This document shows positions 8,010-16,220 of a DNA stretch of 64,000 nucleotides, piece by piece (within the stretch, counting starts at the first letter, position 1; each line of letters opens with the position of its first letter). Both the position numbers and the translations under genes were made by a program. Under the pieces are notes generated by a model, which searched no databases, had not been told where the DNA came from, and saw nothing but the letters and a program-made list of their open reading frames with translations. This DNA is from a virus: the IMG/VR virus record IMGVR_UViG_3300025141_000063, positions 1-64,000 of that record; one strand, given 5' to 3'.

Positions 8010-10000
8010 TCAGTGCCTTCCTCGCTGTCGGTCAGTCCGGTCTGGCCCAGGACCTTCAGCTGCTGCACCGTCTCCTCCAGGGCGAAGAGCGCCTGCCGGA
8101 CCGCGTCCTCGGACATGGGCTTCAGGCCCACCCGGGTGGCGATGAGCAGGTCGGCGAGGTGGTGCACGGCGCTCTCCATCTCCGGGAGGTAGCCGATGTA
8201 CATGCGGACGTTCTCGGGCCGCAGGAAGTTGAGGCCGAGGATCTGGTCCACGGTGACCGAGTCGTCGACTTCGAGGGCGTGCTTCACGAGGCAAGTGCGG
8301 TGTCCATCGAGCGTGCTGGCGAGGCCCGAGACGGAGGCCGTCTTCTCCCGCTGCACCAGGTCCGCGGGCGTCAAGGACCTGACCCCCTCGATGCGGGTCA
8401 TGCCCCGGCGCTGCACGCTGGCCAGCTTCTCCTTGGCGTACTCGGGGGCCACACCCATCGCTCCGAGGATGAAGAGGGCGTCCGCCTCCTTCACCTGCTT
8501 GAAGTGCTGGCCCTGAACGGTGTCGAGCAGCGGGCTCCGCAGGGTGTAGGTGCCCCCGCCGCCCACGACGTCGACGTAGTCACAGCCGACGCGGGCCTGC
8601 TTCTCGATGCCCGCGGCGTCCTTCAGCTCCAACTGCTTGTTGGCGAGCTTCCAGAAACGGAAGAAGGTGGGGACCGCGTAGTGGTTCTCGGCGAGCTTGA
8701 CCGGGCCGTCCTCCAGGTCGGGGAGGAGCTCCAGGTAGGCCTCCTTGCCGAGGGCCGACTTGACCATGATCATCTGCTGGTCGCCGCGGGCGACCAGACC
8801 CTGTACCTCGAAGGGCACGGTGGCCACCTTGGTGCGGGGGTTCACGAGGTAGCCGAAGCCTTCTACCCTGCTGCTCCCTGTGGGAACGAGCGTGCCTGCC
8901 GATTTCGTCGTCGCGTGCACCTCGGGACTCAGCGAGTACCCCAGGTGGCTGTAGGCCAGCTTCACGCCGGGCATGTCGCGGCCGTCGAGGTTGCGGACCT
9001 CGGTGTAGACGCCCATCGGGACGCTCCGGTTGGGGGAGTCGTACATGCCCGCTTCCTTCACCAGGAAGGGCTCGGGGTACTTGGTGTCCTCGTACGTGGT
9101 GGCGTGCTTGACGATGGTGAAGGAGTCGTTGGGCTCGAGGTCCATGACCTCGTCCCCTGCGATGGCGCGGGCTCGGTCAGCCGGGATCACCTCCATCGCG
9201 GGCTCGAAGCTGGAGTGGCTGGCGGCCTTGAGCAGGAAGGTGCCGTCGTACTGGCGCTCGATCTGCACCACGTCCGGGTCGGTGAAGCGCGGCGATGCCG
9301 TCTTCTCCACGCCGGGGCCGTTGGCGATGGCCTGCAGGAAGGGGCCGACCGACTCGTGCCGCTGAACGGCCCAGGCCGTCGCCGGGTCTTCGAGGGCCGT
9401 GGCGATCTTGGCCATGTCGTCCCGATGGAGGGAGCCGGACAGCATCAGCGCTTCGAGGAGGAAGGGCGGCTTGCCGGAGGCGTACTTGCCCAGGTTCATG
9501 CCCTGGCCCGAGACGCGACCGGGCAGGTGGCCGGCGAAGCCAGAGTTGTAGCCGGGAGGGAAGAGATCAGAGGCGATGTTCTTGTCCGGCGGTGGCACGT
9601 CGGCCCCATCGAACGTCTCCGTCATGTGCATCTCTTCGCGGATGCGCTTCTCCGTCAGTGGGCAGGCCGTCTCGCCCCGCATGTAGATGTCGAAGGGGTA
9701 GAGCTGCCAGTCCTTGATGATCAGCAGCACGCGCAGGTGGTTGACCGGCTTGTTGCCCGCCAGCTCCTTGACGGAGCGCTCGGTGGGGTTCCGGACGGAG
9801 ACGAACCCGAACCCGTAGCCCTGCGCGGCGTCCAGGTTGGTCAGGTGCACGTCGATCTCGTAGTCGGCGAGGTACGGGCACTGCTGGGTGACGGCGCTCA
9901 TGATCACACGCGGCCACTCCGAGGTGTCGCCAGTCATCCGCGTGAACGGGACCGCGATCTTCTCGAAGGTGAGCTCGGGAGGGGTGACGAACAGTTCCAT
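8006..10000 (-). CDS. Large virion-type protein with recurring K-x-A motifs
   Basis: A 664-aa protein, probably a structural or ejected virion component. The ATG at 10000 is preceded by AGGAG; the longer frame would run through the end of the upstream spike gene. The N-terminus reads FEKIA at 12-16, similar to FEKLA in the helicase. Further K-x-A sites occur at K233 (EKTAS), K315 (VKEAG), K467 (EKQAR) and K553 (EKTAS), mostly in breaks between apparent segments. Most of the chain looks like mixed alpha/beta with no catalytic signature. Position between the spike and the small genes suggests baseplate, tail-hub or internal-protein function; none is proven. Confidence 0.7.
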   Translation of the reverse strand: MELFVTPPELTFEKIAVPFTRMTGDTSEWPRVIMSAVTQQCPYLADYEIDVHLTNLDAAQGYGFGFVSVRNPTERSVKELAGNKPVNHLRVLLIIKDWQLYPFDIYMRGETACPLTEKRIREEMHMTETFDGADVPPPDKNIASDLFPPGYNSGFAGHLPGRVSGQGMNLGKYASGKPPFLLEALMLSGSLHRDDMAKIATALEDPATAWAVQRHESVGPFLQAIANGPGVEKTASPRFTDPDVVQIERQYDGTFLLKAASHSSFEPAMEVIPADRARAIAGDEVMDLEPNDSFTIVKHATTYEDTKYPEPFLVKEAGMYDSPNRSVPMGVYTEVRNLDGRDMPGVKLAYSHLGYSLSPEVHATTKSAGTLVPTGSSRVEGFGYLVNPRTKVATVPFEVQGLVARGDQQMIMVKSALGKEAYLELLPDLEDGPVKLAENHYAVPTFFRFWKLANKQLELKDAAGIEKQARVGCDYVDVVGGGGTYTLRSPLLDTVQGQHFKQVKEADALFILGAMGVAPEYAKEKLASVQRRGMTRIEGVRSLTPADLVQREKTASVSGLASTLDGHRTCLVKHALEVDDSVTVDQILGLNFLRPENVRMYIGYLPEMESAVHHLADLLIATRVGLKPMSEDAVRQALFALEETVQQLKVLGQTGLTDSEEGTE

Positions 10001-10008
10001 GGGATCTC

Positions 10009-11133
10009 CTATCCTACCTGCACCTTCGAGGACATGGCCAAGGCCATCGCCTTCGACGAAACCTTCGCGGCAGATACTACCGCAGCACATGAAGCCGGCG
10101 TGGGGGTAAGCGCCTGCAGGGCTGTGAGCAAGGGCTGCAGTGCGGCGTTCAACTCCGTGCCCTTCACGACAGGACTACCACCCCCGGCCAGTTTGAGCGA
10201 CGTCAGAGTGCCGGAGCTCTTTTCCAGTAGCGCCTCCAGCGCGCCCCCGTTGGCGCCGAGGTGGATGATGCCGGCGTTCACTTTGAAGCCCGGCGAGTCC
10301 GTCTTCACGTCCGTCGCAGCCGAGAGCTTGACCGCCTGGGTAGTGGACTTGATCTCGACGTCTTCCTTCGCCTGAAGCAAGATCGACTTCTCCGACTTCA
10401 GGGACCACGCGCCCTTCAGGACCCAGGACACGCTGCCGTCCTTTGCGACGTCGAGCTCCACCTGCACCGTCCTCCCGTCCTCCCCCTTGTCGTACACCTT
10501 GAGGCTCAGCGCCGAGGACGTCGCGGAATCCCCGTGCTGCCCCAAGATCAGCTCAGCGAGAGGGTGGGGGTCGTCGGCCTGCTCCTTGGCGAAGATCTTG
10601 CACCTGGTGGGCCGGCTGCCGGTGGTCGTAGTCTCGTCCCGATCCACCTCCCAGAGGAAGTCCCCTCCGAAGGCACGCAGGTGGTAGCTCTCGCACAGGT
10701 CCCGGATGATGTTGTTGATCGGGATGTACATCCGCTGGGCCAGGGGAGTCGCCTGGATCTGCACCACCCCGCCGCGCCGTACGAACACTGAGTTGCCGTC
10801 CCGCGTCCCCAGGTAGATGTCGCCGGGGTTCATGGGGCGACGGCTGGAGTCGTAGCTGCCCTCCTCGTTCCAGACCATGCCGAACCCGAGGATGAAGGCG
10901 CGGTCGCCGATCTCACTGGACTGGCACACCCAACAGGTCGCGCCCGGCTCCGGCATCACAAACATGCCCTCGCCCTCCGCGTAGTGCACGTAGGGCGCCA
11001 TCAACGGGATGCGGTCCCACCTGCGGGAGGACGACTGGGACGCCACGCTGACCGAGTAGCGGGCGACGTTGACGTCGTAGACCACGCCTGTCTCGATGAC
11101 TGGGGGGCCGAAGACCCCTGTCGCGTGCGACAT
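10009..11133 (-). CDS. Baseplate spike / gpV-gp5-like protein
   Basis: A 374-aa protein with the layout of a contractile-tail spike. An N-terminal OB-fold-like region (about 10-100) has the segment EGMFVMPEPGATCWV and a following ILGFGM. A middle region has several VxVxxDG-type strands (GRTVQVELDVAKDGS). Then comes a repetitive beta-helix-like stretch (SEKSILLQAKEDVEIKS, VKLSAATDVKTDS). Such proteins form the trimeric membrane-puncturing tip. The C-terminus is Ala/Ser-rich. The start overlaps the stop of the polyprotein gene (ATGA). The call rests on pattern and context; an immunogenic baseplate V variant is equally likely. Confidence 0.68.
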   Translation of the reverse strand: MSHATGVFGPPVIETGVVYDVNVARYSVSVASQSSSRRWDRIPLMAPYVHYAEGEGMFVMPEPGATCWVCQSSEIGDRAFILGFGMVWNEEGSYDSSRRPMNPGDIYLGTRDGNSVFVRRGGVVQIQATPLAQRMYIPINNIIRDLCESYHLRAFGGDFLWEVDRDETTTTGSRPTRCKIFAKEQADDPHPLAELILGQHGDSATSSALSLKVYDKGEDGRTVQVELDVAKDGSVSWVLKGAWSLKSEKSILLQAKEDVEIKSTTQAVKLSAATDVKTDSPGFKVNAGIIHLGANGGALEALLEKSSGTLTSLKLAGGGSPVVKGTELNAALQPLLTALQALTPTPASCAAVVSAAKVSSKAMALAMSSKVQVG

Positions 11134-14100
11134 CAGGTGCCCTTCCGGGCCCAGCCCCTGCGCTTGCGGCGCAGGGCGGGCGGGGTGCGATTGGCCTTGC
11201 GTACGCTCTTCAAGATCTTGTCCGTCGTCGCGCTGGGCATCGACGGGAGGACCCCGCGCCCCGTCTTGGAGCCCTTGGGGGCGACCCCCTTCAACCCCTT
11301 CTCGGGGATGTAGAGGGTGCGGTAGTCCACCGTCACCTCCTCGCCAGCGTCCAGGTCACGGAGAGCCACCATGAAGCGGGCCTTGCCCTTCTTCTTGACC
11401 TCTGCGGTGGGTCGGGGGCTGTGGTTGGTCTTCTTGCCCTCCGATGTCTGCATCCCCCGCTCGTCGAAGGCGACGGCGACGGCCTTGCCCTTCTTGACGG
11501 GCCCGTCGGTGAAGAAGCCCTTGCCGTGGATCTCGGAGTCTCGGATGGCTGCCGCCTTCGAGTGCAGGACCGCCTCGGCCGCTCTGGGCGCCTCTGCTCG
11601 AGCCTTGGGGTTCGTGATGAACTGGCCCGCCAGCCGAGCCAGCGCGAGCGCCCCGAGCTCGGACGGAGGCTTCTTGGGCGCCATGCTGTGCAGGGCCGAG
11701 AAGTTCCTCGCGTGATCAGGGGAAGACACGAAGGCGTGGAAGGCGTCCTTGGCTTGGCGGCGGAGGACGGGGTTCTTCTTCACCTGCCCGGCGGCCGAGA
11801 CCAGCTTCCTGGGGCTGGGAGACCCGAGGAGCGGCAGCACCAGCTCCCTCAGCTCTCGAGCACGCTTCTCCCTGCCGGAGAGCAGCTTGCCCTGCAGGTG
11901 GTCGTCCCAGTCCTTGGCCGTCTTGCCGGACTCGTCGGTGAAGAAGCCCTTGCCGTGGATCTTGGAAGGAGCGACGGCCGCCTGCTTCTGCAACGGGATC
12001 CTGTAAGGCATGACCATCATCTCGTTGTGCAGCTGCTCCTGCAGCAAGAACTTCGAGGGGAATCGCTGCGGGCGCGCATCGCTCGAAAGGGCGGGCGCCT
12101 CCGGGTGCTTCTTTCTCCACGCCGCGTACTGCGCGTGGAGAATTTGGTGATGGTCGTCCCCCTCCTTAAAGTCGAACCGAGCGCCAGGGTGCTTGGCCCA
12201 CGCGGCGGTGCCTTGGTCCGCCGCCAGGATCTTCATGTTCTTCGCTCCCAACGACCTTCCGGCGCGCAAGCCGGCCTGCATCACCGCTCCCCCGATCCCC
12301 TTCTTCCTATGCTCCGGCTTCAAGTACAGGGACGCCCCGTACACGTCCCACGTCCCTTTTCGCCTCCGCTTCAAGCTGACAGTGGCGCCGTGAGGCACCG
12401 CCCAACTCTTCTGCGTCGCATCACTACCATCGGGCGCCCTGATCGGGATAGTGGCGTCGGGAGCCATCACCCCCAGGAAACGACGAGTCTTCACCGGGCC
12501 GAAGCTGTAGCCCTCGGGCAACTTCGTCCCGGCAAGCTGCCTCTCGACGTGCTGCTTCAACACCTTCGGCCGGTCTCGCCACCGCGTCTTCGCCAGCAAC
12601 TTCGACGCGGTCTTGGACTGCTCCTCGTCCACCTCCTTCTGTGCGCGACGCCGCATCACCAGGGCGGTCGAGATGCGCTTGCCGCGGACGGCCGCTGTCT
12701 TGGGGTTCTTCTGCCCGCGGCGGTAGGCCCCATACGCCAGCGCTGCCACAGCCAGGGGAACAATGGCGTGCCCCGCCATTGTTCCCGCCCGTCTTCCGAT
12801 CAGAGCGGCCTTGTCCGGGCCGTGCACCGCCTTGGAGACTGTCCGCGATGAGTCCTCAAAGTCCACTGGTGCCGTCGCGAAGCCCTCGGGGGTGAGCTTC
12901 CCCTTGTACGCCGCGTCGATCAGGTTGCTGCAGGTGTACTCCTCCCTCTCTCTGGCGCGAATCAGCTTCTTCCCCACCAAGGAGACCGCGGGGTCCGGGG
13001 TCAGCATCCCAAGCCCCGTGGCGGCCAGCCCTGTGTTGTCGTAGTCCTTGCCCACCTGGCGCTCGGCGAAGGTCACCGCACGGCGACGCAGCTTGTCGTT
13101 CTTCGGCGCGACGATCTTGTACTTCTTGGTGGCGAGCTGCTTCCGGATGTCGGTCTTCATGACCCCCTGCCCAATACGGGCCTCAACCATCTCGCCGTCG
13201 CCAACGTAGATGCCCGCGTGGGTGAAGCTCCCCTGCAGCGCCTTCGACGTCGCGACGAACCCGCGGTCGAAGAGCCGCCCTCTGCGCGTGGGCCGCTGGG
13301 ACTTCTGCGGAGACATGAGCACGATGTCCCCTGGCGCCAGGGCGTCGAAGTGCTCCTGTGCCATCGCCGTCTTCATCGCCGGGGCCTCGGGTGCTTCAGG
13401 GGGCTTCGGAGGCTTCGGGGGCTGTGGCGGCTTGGGCAGCTTGAAGATCTTGCCGCCGGACTCCACCTGCGCGGCTCCCTGCGGAGCCCCGAACCGGCGG
13501 ATCTGCTGCCGCAGTGCGGCCGGGGCGTGGACCATGCGCTGATCTTGCCCTGCATCGGAGGCGGCAGTCCTCCCTCGTCGAAGCGCGGAGTACGCCTTGT
13601 AGGCTGGGTTGCCTCGATACTGCTTCGTCGGGGCGTTCGAGATGCCGCCCTTCCGGCGGATGAAGCCGAAGGCCCGCTTCTCCACGGAGGCGGTGACGTC
13701 CATCTGGGAAGCCGCCGCAGCGATATTCCTCACCGCCCCGAGCCGACGGGTGGCGGGCCCGCGCTGTCTGGCCAGGGTAGCCGCGCTCCGCCGCGCGTGG
13801 GAGGTCGCCGCGGCCGTGTTGCCCCTAGCCCGCTGCGCGACTGCGCGGCGGGCATGTCCGTACCCCGTAGGACGGACCAAAGAGACCTTGCCCGTCTGCT
13901 GTCTGACCCTCCGTGCCGTAGTTCTGTGCCTGGCGAGGCTCCTTGCAAGATCTCGCCGCTGAGCAACAGGCCTCATGGCTCCTGCCACGCCAGCTACAAG
14001 TCCTGCGCCAGACGCAGATGGGGTGTTGGTAGCCACGTTCGTGGCAGCATGGGTCAGCCGAGGCATGCGCCGCGCCGCCGCCCCCCAGAGATCCACGGCC

Positions 14101-16220
14101 TTGTCGTTGAGGTAACCCGCCTGCTTCTGCATCGAGGCTTCCTGGGCCTTCCGCTCCCGGCGAGCTCGGAGGAGGCGGTGCACTCCGTACCCTGCCAGCG
14201 CCGTCCCACCGATGACTGCCCCGCCGATGGCCATCTGCCTGCCTGTCGGACGCCATCCGGTGCGAGGAGCTGCGGAAGTCGTTGCCGGGGCAGTCGTCGG
14301 AGCGGGACGAGATGCGACCACCTTCTCCGCGACCTGCTTCGCTACAGGGTTGGCCGGGCGAGAGGCCACCACCTTCGCAGCAGCCTGCTGAGCCACTGGA
14401 GCTGCGGCCGGGGCTACGACCTTCTTCGCAACCGCCTGGGCGGCGGGAGCAGCCGCGGGGCGGGACGCTACGACCTTCTCTGCCGCCCGCCTCGCTACTG
14501 CAGGAGCGGGCTTGGCCGCCGCTTCCTGAGCCTTTGCAGCGGCAGCGTCCCGCTGCTTCTTGAAGGTAACGGGGTCGATGCCGGCCCTTCGGGCAGGGCG
14601 CTCGATGTCCCGGTGATACCTCTGGTTCTCCAGAGTCTGCTTGTGCCAGAGCATCTCCTCTTTCGGCCTGCCCGTCCTGACCTTCTCCTGGAGGAACTCA
14701 TGCAACTCCCTGTGCCGGTGCTCCACCGGGCCCGCTCGATTCTTGAGCAGGTGTCGACTGCGCTGAAGTTGCGCCTTGTCCCACTTATCGCCGCCTTCGC
14801 GGACCTTCTTCTCGAGGTCCCGGCTGTCCAGGTACTCCAGCCGCTTGTACGTCTGCACGTCCTGGCGGGACGGTCCTCCCGGCCTCCACTCCGGCTCAGC
14901 AGGTCGCGTGAGCGTCGAGGGATCCCGATTTCGCAGGTACCGGGGCTTCCCGGCCGTCTTCTCCAGATCGGGGAAGGTACGATCCGTCACCTTCGAGCGT
15001 AGAGACTTCGCATACTCCAATAGCCTCCGACGGTTCTCAGGGGTGTCCTCCATCTTCGCCGTCGCCCATAGAGGGGCCAGGCGATTGGCCGAATCACGCT
15101 CGTTCGGGTACAGCTGCACGTCGAAAGCGTCCCCCGCCCTCCGCATGCGTACGTTCGGCTTGTCGAGCAGCACCTTGTTCGTTCTGGAGGAGACGTCCCC
15201 CAAGTGCCTCTCGGGCCCGTCTCTCTTCTCGAACCACTTCTCCAGCTCACTCCATGGCAAGTCTGGGGTTGGAGGCAGCCTTTCCTGCCCCTTGAAGTGG
15301 AAGTCTCGACTCTGGTTGTCTAGCGCCTGCGCGACTCCGCCGAAGTACTCCGGAACAGGCTTCATGGCGTGATAGCCCCTACCCGCCAGGGCCCCTACTC
15401 CTCCCCCAACTCCAGCGCCGATGAGGCCCCGCTTCAGCTTCTTGCCCTTCTCCGCGCTCGTGGCACCGACGGCGGCTCCCGTCGCTGCACCGAGGCCCGC
15501 GCCTACCAAGGTGCGCTTGTGCTTGGACGTCAGCGGCACCCACGCCTCCTTCACGGTCTCCCCCGGCTCCTGCAGCACCTTCGCCACCATCTCCTGCACG
15601 AGCGCCCACAGCCCCTCACGAGTAGCAACTGCCGGTTGACGTTCTCCCATGGGTGCGGGGGATTCCGGAAAATCGGTCCGCAGGTGCGAGGCGATTGCAC
15701 GGACCTGGTCCATGTCGAGCTCAGTGAAGCCTCGGCCCTTGTTCAGGTTCTGCAGCCACTCCGCCGTATGCCGAGGCGTGCTGTACCGCCGCTCTTTCCA
15801 CAGCTGTGGATGGAGGCTGTGGGGAACTCCGTGTCGAGTGAAGAGGGCGATGGTCTGGTCGAGGCCAAACTTGTCGCAGGCCATCTCGAGGTGGATGGTC
15901 GGGCGGAAGTCCCGGAGGTACTCCTCGTCGGTACGAGCGTCGATGACGTGCCCGAGGTCGTGGTACCCGGACCAGGCCCGGTCCTCCAGGGAGACGGGGA
16001 CACCCCGCCGGCGCATGGCGAGGTAGATGACCTTGTTGACCTCGTCCTGCGCGGCGTAGCTGGGCATGTCCTCCAGCACCGTCAGGTCGTAGTCGTACTT
16101 CGCCAGCTCCCCCTCCAGGTTCGAGAGCACGAGCTTCCATGCTCGGCCCTCCTCCGCTTCGGGAGGACGCGCTTCCGCGGCCCCCGTCTTGACGAAGGAG
16201 GTCAGGTCGTCAGTACGCAT
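11133..16220 (-). CDS. Giant multidomain polyprotein: zincin-like, permuted NlpC/P60, GNAT and two SET-type modules
   Basis: A 1695-aa protein. I start it at the ATG at 16220, which overlaps the RNA polymerase stop. Visible in order: a zincin-like domain with HDLGH (87-91, Asp replacing the usual Glu) and a downstream E112-x-A-C-D-x-F; Gly-rich hydrophobic segments near 220-270; Ala/Pro repeats (about 575-645); a membrane segment GGAVIGGTALAGYGVH; an Arg-rich region; a Pro-Lys linker; a permuted NlpC/P60 or YiiX-like peptidase (H1001 in THAGIYVGDG, C1097 in YTCSN); a hydrophobic segment; a GNAT-like domain (KKGIGG near 1303); and two copies of an IHGKGFFTD start. The second copy continues into a SET-like core (NHSP 1599-1602, GEEVTVDYR ending near 1634). 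K-x-A motifs fall at 421, 699, 848, 950, 1174, 1203, 1412 and 1555, mostly at domain edges. It is probably packaged and processed; that is inference. Confidence 0.82.
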   Translation of the reverse strand: MRTDDLTSFVKTGAAEARPPEAEEGRAWKLVLSNLEGELAKYDYDLTVLEDMPSYAAQDEVNKVIYLAMRRRGVPVSLEDRAWSGYHDLGHVIDARTDEEYLRDFRPTIHLEMACDKFGLDQTIALFTRHGVPHSLHPQLWKERRYSTPRHTAEWLQNLNKGRGFTELDMDQVRAIASHLRTDFPESPAPMGERQPAVATREGLWALVQEMVAKVLQEPGETVKEAWVPLTSKHKRTLVGAGLGAATGAAVGATSAEKGKKLKRGLIGAGVGGGVGALAGRGYHAMKPVPEYFGGVAQALDNQSRDFHFKGQERLPPTPDLPWSELEKWFEKRDGPERHLGDVSSRTNKVLLDKPNVRMRRAGDAFDVQLYPNERDSANRLAPLWATAKMEDTPENRRRLLEYAKSLRSKVTDRTFPDLEKTAGKPRYLRNRDPSTLTRPAEPEWRPGGPSRQDVQTYKRLEYLDSRDLEKKVREGGDKWDKAQLQRSRHLLKNRAGPVEHRHRELHEFLQEKVRTGRPKEEMLWHKQTLENQRYHRDIERPARRAGIDPVTFKKQRDAAAAKAQEAAAKPAPAVARRAAEKVVASRPAAAPAAQAVAKKVVAPAAAPVAQQAAAKVVASRPANPVAKQVAEKVVASRPAPTTAPATTSAAPRTGWRPTGRQMAIGGAVIGGTALAGYGVHRLLRARRERKAQEASMQKQAGYLNDKAVDLWGAAARRMPRLTHAATNVATNTPSASGAGLVAGVAGAMRPVAQRRDLARSLARHRTTARRVRQQTGKVSLVRPTGYGHARRAVAQRARGNTAAATSHARRSAATLARQRGPATRRLGAVRNIAAAASQMDVTASVEKRAFGFIRRKGGISNAPTKQYRGNPAYKAYSALRRGRTAASDAGQDQRMVHAPAALRQQIRRFGAPQGAAQVESGGKIFKLPKPPQPPKPPKPPEAPEAPAMKTAMAQEHFDALAPGDIVLMSPQKSQRPTRRGRLFDRGFVATSKALQGSFTHAGIYVGDGEMVEARIGQGVMKTDIRKQLATKKYKIVAPKNDKLRRRAVTFAERQVGKDYDNTGLAATGLGMLTPDPAVSLVGKKLIRAREREEYTCSNLIDAAYKGKLTPEGFATAPVDFEDSSRTVSKAVHGPDKAALIGRRAGTMAGHAIVPLAVAALAYGAYRRGQKNPKTAAVRGKRISTALVMRRRAQKEVDEEQSKTASKLLAKTRWRDRPKVLKQHVERQLAGTKLPEGYSFGPVKTRRFLGVMAPDATIPIRAPDGSDATQKSWAVPHGATVSLKRRRKGTWDVYGASLYLKPEHRKKGIGGAVMQAGLRAGRSLGAKNMKILAADQGTAAWAKHPGARFDFKEGDDHHQILHAQYAAWRKKHPEAPALSSDARPQRFPSKFLLQEQLHNEMMVMPYRIPLQKQAAVAPSKIHGKGFFTDESGKTAKDWDDHLQGKLLSGREKRARELRELVLPLLGSPSPRKLVSAAGQVKKNPVLRRQAKDAFHAFVSSPDHARNFSALHSMAPKKPPSELGALALARLAGQFITNPKARAEAPRAAEAVLHSKAAAIRDSEIHGKGFFTDGPVKKGKAVAVAFDERGMQTSEGKKTNHSPRPTAEVKKKGKARFMVALRDLDAGEEVTVDYRTLYIPEKGLKGVAPKGSKTGRGVLPSMPSATTDKILKSVRKANRTPPALRRKRRGWARKGT
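14297..14490 (-). repeat. Ala/Pro/Val repeat coding region inside the polyprotein
   Basis: Three near-identical copies of a K-V-V-A-S-R-P unit, plus one diverged copy ending in V-V-A-P, alternate with Ala/Pro spacers in the polyprotein (about residues 575-645). The repeat has the look of an extended, flexible linker placed just before a membrane segment. A second low-complexity linker made of Pro-Pro-Lys units lies near 13390-13440, just before the peptidase domain. Confidence 0.7.

Noticed and set aside
13390-13440. Pro-Lys repeat DNA as a recombination or attachment site
   Set aside because: It is an in-frame low-complexity protein linker before the peptidase domain with no matching copy elsewhere.
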